A DNA stretch of 64,000 nucleotides from Mucilaginibacter arboris (GCF_009754915.1 NZ_WPIK01000003.1:124001-188000), one strand, 5' to 3'. Positions 55,072-63,239 are shown, numbered from the stretch's first letter. Made by a program: numbers and translations. The notes: generated by a model from the sequence alone, not told the origin.

Positions 55072-56259
55072 TCCGTTAACTTTGTGATAAATCACTACCT
55101 GGTTACCGAAAATTTTCGAAAATCCTTTTACATCTTCACCCGTCCAGGTATTGTTCATTTCGCCATAGCTGCCAAATTTGTTAGACATCAAGTCATGTGC
55201 AGATTCAATCCCCAAAACCTGGAAACGGTAAGGATACAATTGTACAAACACTTTCCCGGATACGTTTTGCTGTATATTCGTCAAAAAAGCTTCGATGTTG
55301 CGCATAACCGGATCATGGAACTGGCCTTCGTGCAGCCAGTTGCCATAAAAAGAAGAAAGCTGATCTTTCCAGCTCAGCTGCCATTTGGTTAAAGTGTGTT
55401 TTTCTAAAGTATGGTGCGCTTTGATGATTACCATGGGTGCAGCCGCTTCAAAACCAACGCGACCTTTAATACCGATAATGGTATCGCCAACATGAATATC
55501 GCGGCCAATGGCATAAGGCGAAGCGATTTCCTGTAATTTCTGGATAGCTTTGGTTGGATGATCAAAGGTTTCATCATTGATCGCAATCAGTTCGCCTTGT
55601 TTAAACTCCAGCGTTACTTTTTCTGAACCTTCTTTAGTTAATTGTGTTGGCCAGGCATCATCAGGCAAACCTTCGTGAGAAGTTAAGGTTTCTTTTCCGC
55701 CCACAGATGTTCCCCAGATCCCTTTATTAATCGAATATTTCGCTTTTTCGAAATTCATTTCTACGCCATGCTCTTTCAGGTATTTGATCTCTTCTTCGCG
55801 GCTTAATTTTAAATCGCGGATAGGCGTCAGTATTTTGACTTCCGGGATGATAATGTTAAAGATCATATCAAACCGGACCTGATCGTTACCCGCTCCGGTA
55901 CTGCCATGTGCAACATATTCTGCACCTATTTTTTTGGCATATAAAGCAATTGCGGTAGCCTGGCTCACGCGTTCTGCACTTACAGAAAGCGGATAAGTAT
56001 TATTTTTTAATACGTTTCCATAAATCAGATAGCGTACACAGGTATTGTAAAAGTTTTCTGTTTCATCAACCACTGCGTGTGATGTAACGCCCATTTTATA
56101 AGCGCGGCGTTCTACATCTGCTAATTCTTCAGCACTAAAACCGCCAGTATTTACAATTACAGAATGGACTTCCAGGTTCAAATCCTGCGATAAATAAATA
56201 CTGCAAAACGAAGTATCCAAACCTCCGCTAAAAGCTAAAACTACTTTTTCTTTCATCAA
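55069..56259 (-). CDS. argG: Argininosuccinate synthase
   Basis: ArgG joins citrulline and aspartate using ATP. The 396-residue protein has the P-loop-like LAFSGGLDTSFCSIYL (8-23) and the substrate segment AHGSTGAGNDQVRFD. In organisms with N-acyl-ornithine carbamoyltransferase an acyl-citrulline deacylase acts before this step; no such gene is in the window. The second Met (MKEKVV) could be the start. argG is the second gene of the operon, following the GNAT gene. Confidence 0.94.
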   Translation of the reverse strand: MMKEKVVLAFSGGLDTSFCSIYLSQDLNLEVHSVIVNTGGFSAEELADVERRAYKMGVTSHAVVDETENFYNTCVRYLIYGNVLKNNTYPLSVSAERVSQATAIALYAKKIGAEYVAHGSTGAGNDQVRFDMIFNIIIPEVKILTPIRDLKLSREEEIKYLKEHGVEMNFEKAKYSINKGIWGTSVGGKETLTSHEGLPDDAWPTQLTKEGSEKVTLEFKQGELIAINDETFDHPTKAIQKLQEIASPYAIGRDIHVGDTIIGIKGRVGFEAAAPMVIIKAHHTLEKHTLTKWQLSWKDQLSSFYGNWLHEGQFHDPVMRNIEAFLTNIQQNVSGKVFVQLYPYRFQVLGIESAHDLMSNKFGSYGEMNNTWTGEDVKGFSKIFGNQVVIYHKVNG

Positions 56260-56289
56260 AATAAATTCTTTTATTGGTGATTGCTCACG

Positions 56290-56970
56290 TTAAAGGCCGA
56301 TATACTGTGCTATTGCCAAACCCAAAAGTGCTATAATTTTGGTAGATTTTTTTATTGCATTTTCAATTCGCTCCAGCAAAGTAGCTTTATGGGTAAGTTT
56401 TTTCATCTTTTCCTCAATCTCTTTGGCCTTTTCTTCGGGATCAAAAAGCATGGCTGTGCACATGCAGTTTTTGCGTTCTTTGCTCATTAAAATATCGTAA
56501 TTAACACAGCTTTTGCAACCTTGCCAAAAAGCATCGTCCTGTGTTAGTTCTGAATAGGTTACGGGTTCGTAACCTAATTCAGAATTAATTTTCATCACTG
56601 CCAAACCTGTAGTTAAACCAAAAATTTTGGCATCAGGATATTTTTTTCGGGATAATTTAAAAACTTCATGCTTGATAGCTTTTGCCAAACCAACTTTACG
56701 AAAAATCGGATTAACAATTAAACCGGAATTAGCTACAAATTGCCCGTGGCTCCAGGTTTCAATATAGCAAAAACCCGCCCATGTGCCATCTTTATAAAGT
56801 GCAATTACAGCTTTGCCTTCCAGCATTTTGTTGGCTACATATTCTGGCGAACGTTTGGCAATACCTGTACCGCGGGCTTTGGCAGATTCGGCCATTTCAT
56901 CGCAAATCTGCGGCGCATATTCTGCATGTTCTGCAGATGCTATTATTATTTTAAAATCTTGAATTGTCAT
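56290..56970 (-). CDS. GNAT-family N-acetyltransferase, first gene of arginine operon
   Basis: From the ATG at 56968-56970 the protein has 226 residues. A GNAT fold covers about 1-150 (SGLIVNPIFRKVGLAKAIKH holds the acyl-CoA loop). The tail contains Cys clusters (WQGCKSCVNYD, KNCMCTAM), a charged coiled-coil-like stretch and a terminal hydrophobic segment (IIALLGLAIAQYIGL). Its place at the head of the arginine operon makes it the candidate for the missing acylglutamate synthase step. That assignment is inferred from context. The Cys-rich tail and possible membrane anchor are not usual for ArgA. Confidence 0.75.
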   Translation of the reverse strand: MTIQDFKIIIASAEHAEYAPQICDEMAESAKARGTGIAKRSPEYVANKMLEGKAVIALYKDGTWAGFCYIETWSHGQFVANSGLIVNPIFRKVGLAKAIKHEVFKLSRKKYPDAKIFGLTTGLAVMKINSELGYEPVTYSELTQDDAFWQGCKSCVNYDILMSKERKNCMCTAMLFDPEEKAKEIEEKMKKLTHKATLLERIENAIKKSTKIIALLGLAIAQYIGL

Positions 56971-57012
56971 GGAGAAATACAATTATTTCCGTTAGATAAA
57001 AGGGATTTAATA

Positions 57013-57057
57013 CCGGAAGGAATCGTAAAAAAGACAATAATAAATACCTTCCCCCGG
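57013..57057 (-). promoter_or_regulatory. Candidate attenuator hairpin of the arginine operon
   Basis: On the minus strand CCGGGGGAAGG (57057 down to 57047) can pair with CCTTCCGG (57020 down to 57013), leaving two bulged G. It lies between the Arg-rich leader ORF and the first structural gene. The T-rich part after the stem is broken (TATTAAATCCCTTTTA), so its strength as a terminator is uncertain. Confidence 0.4.
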
Positions 57058-57086
57058 CGCAGCAACTAAGAATAAATTTAATTAAT

Positions 57087-57215
57087 TCAAAGTCTGGAAA
57101 TAAAAAACCGTCGTCGTGCTAATGAGAAGAACCCGGTGGAAACCAAAACTAACGCAGATGCAACCGGAGCAATAACTGCTCGGACAGTAGGCATAAAAAA
57201 GCGTTGTTGTTTCAT
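57087..57215 (-). CDS. Probable Arg-rich leader peptide of the arginine operon
   Basis: An ATG at 57213-57215 opens a 42-codon frame, MKQQRFFMPTVRAVIAPVAS, then ALVLVSTGFFSLARRRFFIS and RL. Three Arg codons in a row (CGA CGA CGG, 57108-57116) lie near its end, with three further Arg codons elsewhere. It precedes the arginine operon by about 115 bases, with a hairpin in between. This is the arrangement of a transcription attenuator in which stalling at Arg codons changes RNA folding. The hydrophobic middle also allows a small membrane protein as an alternative. Confidence 0.65.
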   Translation of the reverse strand: MKQQRFFMPTVRAVIAPVASALVLVSTGFFSLARRRFFISRL

Positions 57216-57291
57216 TATTTGTCTAATTTAAACTTACTTAGAAAATGGTGCAATTATCGTATAATTTTTTTGATTATACTATGTAGATTTT

Positions 57292-57327
57292 CAAAAGTTA
57301 CAGTATAGACAGATTTTTTTGGAACAA
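57292..57327 (-). promoter_or_regulatory. Possible promoter of the arginine leader and operon
   Basis: On the minus strand TTG (57327-57325) and TAACTTTTG (57300-57292) resemble the Bacteroidota boxes with about 24 bases between them, slightly long. The leader ATG is 77 bases further. Confidence 0.35.
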
Positions 57328-57360
57328 GTTTAATTTTTGTTCGTAAAAATTAAAAAAGTT

Positions 57361-57393
57361 TTGCTAAAATAATCTTTAATAATACTAATTTTG
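57361..57393 (+). promoter_or_regulatory. Promoter immediately before the 2H phosphoesterase gene
   Basis: TTG (57361-57363), 22 bases, TAATTTTG (57386-57393). The ATG follows at 57399, only 5 bases after the box, so the transcript may have almost no leader. Confidence 0.5.
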
Positions 57394-57398
57394 TTAGC

Positions 57399-57989
57399 AT
57401 GTTACCTGCACAGTATTTGTTCGACATTGAGCCTTACACCAAAATAAACAAAAGGGATTATCTGCTGATTATCCCGCCGGACCGTGATGTTGTTTCGAAA
57501 ATTATGTACTTTAAGTTAAAAGCATGGGAAATGATTGGTGCATATCCATCGCTTCATAGTACTGCGCATATTACCATCAATCATGATTATAATATTTATG
57601 CATCTGTTTTTGAAGAAAAATTAACTTATTACCGCCGGAAGGTATCTTTTATAAATACTTTTGAAGTGAAAATTTCTGGCTTTGATAAATTTCAGCACGG
57701 CGATACTTATACTATTTATGCCAAGGTTGAAGTTAGTGCCGCAATAAAAGAAACCCTTTCTAAATTTAACAAAACCTTTTCTAAAGGCGTGGTTAAAACC
57801 CCGCATATTACCATCGCTAAAACAATTACAAAAGAAAAATTTGAAATCCTTTGGAAATATTTTGAACATTTAAATTTTGAATACTCCTTTTATCCCGATA
57901 AAATCAGGGTTTTAGAAACGCCTACACGCCGGTTTTTTAACCAGCCGATGAAAATGAAAACCGAATTAAAACTTAAACAGGTAGGTTAA
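57399..57989 (+). CDS. 2H phosphoesterase / 2'-5' RNA ligase-like protein
   Basis: This 196-residue protein has two HxT-type motifs, HITI in STAHITINHD and HITI in KTPHITIAKT, which define the 2H phosphoesterase superfamily (2'-5' RNA ligase, LigT, CPDase). The two His residues lie about 80 residues apart as expected. It acts on cyclic phosphates or RNA ends in other organisms; its own substrate is unknown. The gene is divergent from the arginine leader and precedes the SRP RNA gene. Confidence 0.75.
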   Translation: MLPAQYLFDIEPYTKINKRDYLLIIPPDRDVVSKIMYFKLKAWEMIGAYPSLHSTAHITINHDYNIYASVFEEKLTYYRRKVSFINTFEVKISGFDKFQHGDTYTIYAKVEVSAAIKETLSKFNKTFSKGVVKTPHITIAKTITKEKFEILWKYFEHLNFEYSFYPDKIRVLETPTRRFFNQPMKMKTELKLKQVG

Positions 57990-58033
57990 AAAGCAGCTTT
58001 TTAAATTTTACTGGCATAACTTAAAAATTTTTC

Positions 58034-58041
58034 TACTTTTG
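58034..58041 (+). promoter_or_regulatory. -7 box of the SRP RNA gene
   Basis: TACTTTTG lies directly at the 5' side of the SRP RNA. A -33 TTG at the right distance is not seen. Confidence 0.45.
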
Positions 58042-58143
58042 TGGCGGGTAAGTCTTTTACGACCAGCTCCTCTTGAACTCCCCCAGGGTGGGAACGCAGC
58101 AAGGGTAGAGAGTTGTAGCGGTGCGATAGAAGTAGCTTACCCA
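58041..58143 (+). ncRNA. ffs: Signal recognition particle RNA, small bacterial type
   Basis: The sequence has the conserved SRP RNA tip: CCCCCAGGGTGGGAACGCAG followed by CAAGGGTAG (about 58079-58107), with the two asymmetric loops that Ffh binds. GTGGCGGGTAAG at the 5' end pairs with CTTACCCAC at the 3' end to close the stem. The length, near 100 bases, fits the small SRP RNA. The RNA works with Ffh and FtsY to bring membrane proteins to the translocon. Ends are estimated from the closing stem. Confidence 0.9.
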
Positions 58144-58175
58144 CTTTTTCTTTTAAAACACTTGTTTTTTTATAC

Positions 58176-58208
58176 AAGCCGGATTTTTGTCCGGCTTTTG
58201 TTTTTTTA
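58176..58208 (+). terminator. Terminator downstream of the SRP RNA
   Basis: AAGCCGGA (58176-58183) pairs with TCCGGCTT (58190-58197), followed by TTGTTTTTTT. Confidence 0.85.
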
Positions 58209-58223
58209 ATGATTTTTTACTGA

Positions 58224-58267
58224 TAAAAGAAGCATCTAAGGTTATTAATATTGTAATGCTTCTTTTA
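58224..58267. repeat. Inverted repeat-word pair before ypdA
   Basis: TAAAAGAAGCAT (58224-58235) and ATGCTTCTTTTA (58256-58267) with a 20-base loop lie between the SRP RNA terminator and the ypdA start. Confidence 0.75.
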
Positions 58268-58281
58268 CCTCATTAAAGTTT

Positions 58282-59256
58282 ATGCTCGATATATTAATTA
58301 TAGGCGGCGGACCAATTGGTTTAGCCTGCGCACTGGAAGCCAAAAAAGCCGGATTAAGTTATTTAATTGTAGAAAAAGGCACGCTGGTAAACTCTCTGTA
58401 TAACTATCCGGCAGGCATGACTTTTTTTTCCACCTCCGAAAAACTGGAAATTGGCGGCGTTCCTTTCGTTTCAAACAGCATTAAACCAACACGTGCAGAA
58501 TCTTTAGAATATTATCGTAGGGTTTTAACTTCTAATGAGCTAAATATCCATTTGTTTGAAGCTGTTCTGCATCAGCAGCGTAAGGATGATCATTACGAAA
58601 TTACTACAACAAAAGCCGTTTATCTTGCTAAAAATATCATTATTGCAACTGGTTTTTATGATGTTCCGGTTAAAATGAATATTCCGGGAGAAGAATTACC
58701 AAAAGTTCGCCACTATTATAAAGACCCGCATTTTTATTCGCTACAAAAAGTGGTTGTAGTTGGAGCAAGTAATTCTTCTGTTGATGCTGCGTTGGAAACT
58801 TTCCGCAAAGGTGCAGAAGTAACAATGGTAATCCGAAAAGATGATATCAGCGACCGCGTAAAATATTGGGTCCGGCCAGATATTATCAACCGGATTAAAG
58901 AAGGGACGATCAAAGCGTATTATCACTCTCATTTAACAACAATCAGGGAAAATGAAGTTGATATACAAACGCCGGAAGGTTTAATTGCCATTCCGAATGA
59001 TTTTGTGCTGGCTTTAACCGGTTATCAGCCAGATTTTACTTTTTTAAAAACCATGGGCATTACGCTTTCTGCGGATGAAAAACTGCTGCCGGAATACAAT
59101 GCGGAAACGATGGAAACCAACCAGAAAGGGATTTATTTAGCTGGTGTAGTTTGCGGCGGAATGAATACACATTTGTGGTTCATCGAAAATTCAAGGGTTC
59201 ATGCCGAGCAAATTATTGCAGCTATATCTAAGCAAACAGCTAAAGTTTCAGTGTGA
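58282..59256 (+). CDS. ypdA: YpdA-family bacillithiol disulfide reductase
   Basis: This 324-residue flavoprotein has the FAD motif IIGGGPIGLACALEA (6-20), the family segment NYPAGMTFFSTSEKLEIGG and a second nucleotide motif VVVGASNSSVDAALE. YpdA (Bdr) reduces bacillithiol disulfide with NADPH. The BrxA-type bacilliredoxin at 31502-31912 is a fitting partner, so this organism probably relies on bacillithiol; the synthesis genes are outside the window. The gene follows the SRP RNA and a repeat-word pair. Confidence 0.92.
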   Translation: MLDILIIGGGPIGLACALEAKKAGLSYLIVEKGTLVNSLYNYPAGMTFFSTSEKLEIGGVPFVSNSIKPTRAESLEYYRRVLTSNELNIHLFEAVLHQQRKDDHYEITTTKAVYLAKNIIIATGFYDVPVKMNIPGEELPKVRHYYKDPHFYSLQKVVVVGASNSSVDAALETFRKGAEVTMVIRKDDISDRVKYWVRPDIINRIKEGTIKAYYHSHLTTIRENEVDIQTPEGLIAIPNDFVLALTGYQPDFTFLKTMGITLSADEKLLPEYNAETMETNQKGIYLAGVVCGGMNTHLWFIENSRVHAEQIIAAISKQTAKVSV

Positions 59257-59265
59257 TAAATTGAA

Positions 59266-59295
59266 ATACTGTTTTTATGCCGATAAAAGAAGCAT
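59266..59295. repeat. Mixed repeat-word pair after ypdA
   Basis: ATACTGTTTTTA (59266-59277, second form, minus) and TAAAAGAAGCAT (59284-59295, first form, plus) face each other with six bases between. The two forms pair in one structure. Confidence 0.7.
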
Positions 59296-59375
59296 TTTGA
59301 TTACAACAAAAAATCTTATATTTATAAAATTGTATTCAATAGCAGAACCAGTTTATCATTACATCCGAAATACTT

Positions 59376-60581
59376 TTGACATTTACCGATTTTAACTTCG
59401 ATCCGAAACTACAGGAAGGATTAGACAGCATGGGTTTTCGTAAACCTACTCCAATCCAGGAACAAGCCATCCCGATTATTTTAAATAAGCACGATCTGAT
59501 AGCCTGTGCCCAAACCGGCACTGGTAAAACTGCTGCTTATTTATTGCCTATTATGCACCAGATTTGTGTTGCAAAGGAGAAAAGCCTGGTCAATACTTTA
59601 ATTTTAGCACCAACACGCGAACTGGTACAGCAAATAGATCAGCAAACAGAAGGGCTTGCTTATTTTACAGGTATCAGTTCTATATCAGTTTACGGCGGCG
59701 GAGATGGCGCCAGTTACGAGCAGCAGCGCCGTTCTTTAAATGAAGGTGTAGATATTATTATTGCAACGCCCGGAAGGCTGATTGCACATTTAACTTCGGG
59801 CGTAGTAAAGTTAAGCCAGTTGCAGCATTTAATTCTGGACGAAGCAGATAGAATGCTGGATATGGGATTTTATGATGATATTGTCCGTATCATCAGTTAT
59901 CTGCCTCAAAACCGGCAAACACTTCTGTTTTCGGCAACGATGCCGCCGAAAATCCGGACCTTATCAAACAAAATATTACGAGAACCAGAACAGATAAACA
60001 TTGCGCTTTCCCAGCCTGCCGTTGGTATTTTGCAACAGGTATATATGGTTTTCGATCACCAGAAATTAGCATTGATTAAATCAATCCTGAAGGAAGGTAA
60101 TTATGCAAGTACTATTGTTTTTGTATCAACCAAAGAAAAAGTAAAGCAATTGTACCAAACCCTTTACCGCGCGGGTTTTAAGGTAGAAGCTTTCCATTCT
60201 GATTTAGAGCAGGAGCAAAGGGAAAACATTCTTCGTGCATTTAAAAGCAGACAATTGCCTATTTTAATTGGTACAGATGTTTTATCGAGAGGTATTGATG
60301 TAGAAGGAATCAGTTTGGTTATTAATTATGATGTGCCGCATGACCCGGAAGATTATATCCACCGAATAGGTCGTACAGCAAGGGCCGAAACTACCGGAAT
60401 TGCCATTACTTTTATTAATGAAAGGGACCAGCGAAAATTTAGTAATATAGAAACGCTGATTGGTAAACCTATAGCGCAAATGCCTTTGCCGGAAGCTTTA
60501 GGCGAAGGGCCGGTTTATCAACCGGAAATAAAAAGGGCATCATCTGGCCCCAAAAAACCCTGGCGGAAAAAGAAAGGCTGA
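59376..60581 (+). CDS. DEAD-box RNA helicase, RhlE type
   Basis: This 401-residue helicase has all core motifs: Q motif (KPTPIQEQAIP), AQTGTGKTAAYLLP, APTRELV, ATPGRLI, DEADRMLDMGF, FSATMPP and HRIGRTARAET. A short basic tail (SSGPKKPWRKKKG) follows, as in RhlE-like proteins for RNA remodelling at low temperature or in ribosome assembly. The start is a TTG at 59376, needed for the usual FTDFNFDPKL opening. The same TTG is the end of a TACTTTTG box (59371-59378), so promoter and start codon conflict and one reading must be wrong. Confidence 0.92.
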   Translation: MTFTDFNFDPKLQEGLDSMGFRKPTPIQEQAIPIILNKHDLIACAQTGTGKTAAYLLPIMHQICVAKEKSLVNTLILAPTRELVQQIDQQTEGLAYFTGISSISVYGGGDGASYEQQRRSLNEGVDIIIATPGRLIAHLTSGVVKLSQLQHLILDEADRMLDMGFYDDIVRIISYLPQNRQTLLFSATMPPKIRTLSNKILREPEQINIALSQPAVGILQQVYMVFDHQKLALIKSILKEGNYASTIVFVSTKEKVKQLYQTLYRAGFKVEAFHSDLEQEQRENILRAFKSRQLPILIGTDVLSRGIDVEGISLVINYDVPHDPEDYIHRIGRTARAETTGIAITFINERDQRKFSNIETLIGKPIAQMPLPEALGEGPVYQPEIKRASSGPKKPWRKKKG

Positions 60582-60592
60582 TGCTTCTTTTA
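60581..60592 (-). repeat. Repeat word at the helicase stop codon
   Basis: ATGCTTCTTTTACCC overlaps the TGA stop (GCTGATGCTTC) and could end transcription. Confidence 0.65.
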
Positions 60593-60916
60593 CCCTATAA
60601 AAATTGGCATCCGTCAGCTTAAAACTAATAACCATACCAAAAACCAAATATGTCTTAAATTTAGTTCTAAGCCGAATGTTGTATGCTTAATTAGTCAATT
60701 TAATGTTAATCCTGTTTAATCGTTTGATTAGTTTTTTGTCATCTAAAACTAACTTTTTGTTCTTAAAAGTCAAACACTTAGCTGTGCTTAACCATATTTA
60801 ACATTTCGTCCGATAACTTTGGCAGTATTTTTTATAGAGTAATACAAGTTGTGCAATAAAACCAGACTTGAAAAATTGTACAAAAGGTAATATTATAAAA
60901 AAATAACTATTTAGAA
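60593..60916. other. Intergenic region before the ompA-like gene
   Basis: About 320 AT-rich bases. A weak promoter-like pair (TTTG near 60828 and TAATAC near 60850) may serve the ompA-like gene. No gene or repeat element is seen. Confidence 0.5.
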
Positions 60917-62263
60917 ATGAAACTAAAGATTACAAAGTTGGCTCTTACTTTATCAGCAGTAGGGTTATCAACAACATTGTTTGCTCAGGACATGAAATCG
61001 GACACAGCGAACCGCTTTGATAAAAAAAGCTTTCGTACCTGGTCTATTGGATTAAACGGTGGTATGTTAACTCACTTCACACCATTTAACAATGCTTCCA
61101 ACGGTGATTTCCGTACTCCGGAAGAAACCTGGGGATACGGCGGTTACATTAAAAAACAAATTTTACCAAGCTTCGGTATCCAGGCAGATTTTTTAGCAGG
61201 AAAAGTAAGGGGTTACCAGGCAAATGCGCTTCCTTCGCCAACTGTAGCGCAAAACAACAGTAGTTTTACAACCAATATCGAATGGTCTGCAGCATTAAAC
61301 GCAAACCTTACTATTGCAAATTTAAGCCTTAATCATAAACGAAGTGCATTATCTCCTTATGTAACTGCGGGTGCAGGTTATATGTCATCCAGCCCAAATG
61401 TACAAGGCGCAATTCCTAACGGTGCAAGTGGGGCTTATCAACAAAATTGGTTTGTACCGGTTGGGGCTGGTTTAAAATTTGGCTTATCTAAAACGATCAA
61501 CATTGATTTAGGTTACAGCGTGTATTTCATGAAAACCCCTACATTCGATGGTGTTCGTGGTGGTGCTAATGACAGATTTTCTTATGCACATGCAGGCTTA
61601 GAATTTTCTTTAGGTAGAAAAAAATCTTCTCAATTAGCAAATTATAGCCCAATCGCAGCACTCAGAGAAGAAAGTGCAGCAGAAAGTGCAGAATTGAAAA
61701 ACATGCTTTCAACATCTGAGCAAAAAAGATTAGCAGATGAACAAGCACAACAACAACTACAACAACAATACGCCAAAGATTTAGGTGATGATGATGCTGA
61801 TGGTGTTGCAAATAAATTTGATAAATGCCCTGGAACGCCAGCAGGTACTGCAGTGGATGGTTCAGGATGTGCTTTACCGGCAAACAAACCAGATGTTAAA
61901 GTTTTTGTAACTGAAGAAGATAAAAAGGTAGTTAGGGATGCAATTGCAAATTTAGAATTCGATTTAGGAAAATCTACCCTTCGCGCGCACTCTTTCCCAA
62001 GTTTAGACAGGGTTGCAAACCTGTTAATTAACAAAAACTTCAGCTTAAAACTTGCTGGCCATACTGATAATACAGGATCTGCAGAGCTAAATATGAGATT
62101 ATCTAAAGATCGTGCAGAAGCTGTTAAAGAATATTTAGTAAGCAAAGGAGCTAACGCATCACGTATTGAAGCAACTGGTTATGGACAAACTCAACCAATT
62201 GCAAGCAATAAAACTGCTGCTGGCCGCCAACAAAACCGTCGTGTAGAATTTACATTGTTCTAA
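60917..62263 (+). CDS. OmpA-family outer membrane protein with TSP3 repeat
   Basis: This 448-residue protein has a signal peptide (MKLKITKLALTLSAVGLSTT, ending LFAQ), an N-terminal beta-barrel (about 35-235) and a charged Gln-rich linker. A calcium-binding TSP3-type segment (DDDADGVANKFDKCPGTPAG) and a C-terminal OmpA domain (about 345-448) follow, the latter with LKLAGHTDNTGSAELNMRLS and RRVEFTLF for peptidoglycan binding. It ties the outer membrane to the wall. This layout is typical of Bacteroidota. A strong terminator follows. Confidence 0.92.
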   Translation: MKLKITKLALTLSAVGLSTTLFAQDMKSDTANRFDKKSFRTWSIGLNGGMLTHFTPFNNASNGDFRTPEETWGYGGYIKKQILPSFGIQADFLAGKVRGYQANALPSPTVAQNNSSFTTNIEWSAALNANLTIANLSLNHKRSALSPYVTAGAGYMSSSPNVQGAIPNGASGAYQQNWFVPVGAGLKFGLSKTINIDLGYSVYFMKTPTFDGVRGGANDRFSYAHAGLEFSLGRKKSSQLANYSPIAALREESAAESAELKNMLSTSEQKRLADEQAQQQLQQQYAKDLGDDDADGVANKFDKCPGTPAGTAVDGSGCALPANKPDVKVFVTEEDKKVVRDAIANLEFDLGKSTLRAHSFPSLDRVANLLINKNFSLKLAGHTDNTGSAELNMRLSKDRAEAVKEYLVSKGANASRIEATGYGQTQPIASNKTAAGRQQNRRVEFTLF

Positions 62264-62284
62264 AAACACAGTTTTTTAATCATT

Positions 62285-62322
62285 AAAAAAGGTGTGGCGT
62301 TTATACGCCACACCTTTTTTTT
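62285..62322 (+). terminator. Terminator of the ompA-like gene
   Basis: AAAAAAGGTGTGGCG (62285-62299) and CGCCACACCTTTTTT (62306-62320) form a perfect stem with a T run. Confidence 0.9.
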
Positions 62323-62340
62323 GTAAAAGTTATTTTTTTC

Positions 62341-62430
62341 ATGCTTCTTTTATCACCTAAAAATTGATGAAGAACAACTGCTAAGGTAATTAAGCGTATA
62401 AACCTTAAAAAACAGTGCTAAAAGAAGCAT
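62341..62430. repeat. Inverted repeat-word pair after the ompA terminator
   Basis: ATGCTTCTTTTATCACC (62341-62357) and GTGCTAAAAGAAGCAT (62415-62430) face each other across 57 bases in the gap before the RRM gene. Confidence 0.75.
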
Positions 62431-62512
62431 AAATAATTTCAGCGTATTAATTTAATTGGACATAATTTAAAATATAAATTTTTTTAATAGTAAAATATAG
62501 ATTTAATATAAG

Positions 62513-62520
62513 TATTTTTG
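62513..62520 (+). promoter_or_regulatory. -7 box before the RRM protein gene
   Basis: TATTTTTG lies 32 bases before the ATG at 62553. No clear -33 box is seen. Confidence 0.4.
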
Positions 62521-62552
62521 AAATAGATATACAATCAAATTAAAAAACAATA

Positions 62553-63035
62553 ATGAACATTTTTGTAGGAAGCCTTCCATTTGCTTTGGAAGAAACCAAG
62601 TTGAAAGAAGTTTTTGAAGCTTATGGTGAAGTATCATCAGTAAAAATTATTATTGATAAGTTTTCAGGAAGAAGCAAAGGATTTGGATTTGTGGAAATGC
62701 CGGATGATGCGATGGCACAAAAAGCAATTGACGAATTAAACGGATCATCTGTTGAAGGGCGGTCAATAGTAGTCAATAAATCTGAAGACAAAAGAGACGA
62801 TTCAAGAAGAAGCAACAGTGGCGGCGGTTATGGCGGCAACAGTGGCGGTGGCTACAAAGGCGGCAACAGCGGCGGTGGTTACGGTGGAGGCGGTAACAGC
62901 AGAGGTGGCAGCGGCGGTTATGGCGGCGGCGGCAGCAGCAGGGGCGGTGGCTATGATAAAGGTGGCTACAAAGGCGGAAGCAGCAGCGGTGGCGGTTACA
63001 AAGGCGGAAGCGGCGGCCGTAAAGACGAATATTAA
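62553..63035 (+). CDS. Gly-rich RNA-binding protein with one RRM
   Basis: This 160-residue protein has one RNA recognition motif: RNP2 IFVGSL (3-8) and RNP1 SKGFGFVEM (about 43-51), with the domain ending near residue 80. The second half is Gly, Ser, Tyr and Lys rich with short repeats (GGGYGG, GGNSGGGYKGG) and is probably disordered. Such proteins in Bacteroidota are often cold-induced and may act as RNA chaperones. An antisense frame rich in Cys/His codons is an artefact of the repetitive codons. Confidence 0.88.
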   Translation: MNIFVGSLPFALEETKLKEVFEAYGEVSSVKIIIDKFSGRSKGFGFVEMPDDAMAQKAIDELNGSSVEGRSIVVNKSEDKRDDSRRSNSGGGYGGNSGGGYKGGNSGGGYGGGGNSRGGSGGYGGGGSSRGGGYDKGGYKGGSSSGGGYKGGSGGRKDEY

Positions 63036-63110
63036 AAACAGGTTTACCAGATAAATTTACAAGGCTATCATAAAAGTTTTTCTTTTTGGTAAATTGTATT
63101 ACACACATTT

Positions 63111-63157
63111 CAGGTTGTAAAAACAGTATCATGCTGTTTTTACAACCTGTTTTTTTG
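63111..63157 (+). terminator. Terminator made of two facing second-form words
   Basis: CAGGTTGTAAAAACAG (63111-63126) pairs exactly with CTGTTTTTACAACCTG (63134-63149), followed by TTTTTTTG. Both arms contain the TAAAAACAG word. Confidence 0.85.
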
Positions 63158-63239
63158 TAGGATGATTAGCAAAACAGGAAGGTTAGTTGTCACGACCATT
63201 TAAATTTAAAAAGGTATTTTATTTTTTCTTCAATATTGG

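Noticed and set aside
61642-62145. Ser/Ala-rich open frame antisense to the OmpA domain
   Set aside because: It is a shadow of a strongly conserved gene and has no start region of its own.
62773-63132. Cys/His/Arg-rich open frame antisense to the RRM protein gene
   Set aside because: It is produced by the repetitive Gly codons on the other strand. The regular pattern looks like a protein but has no independent support.
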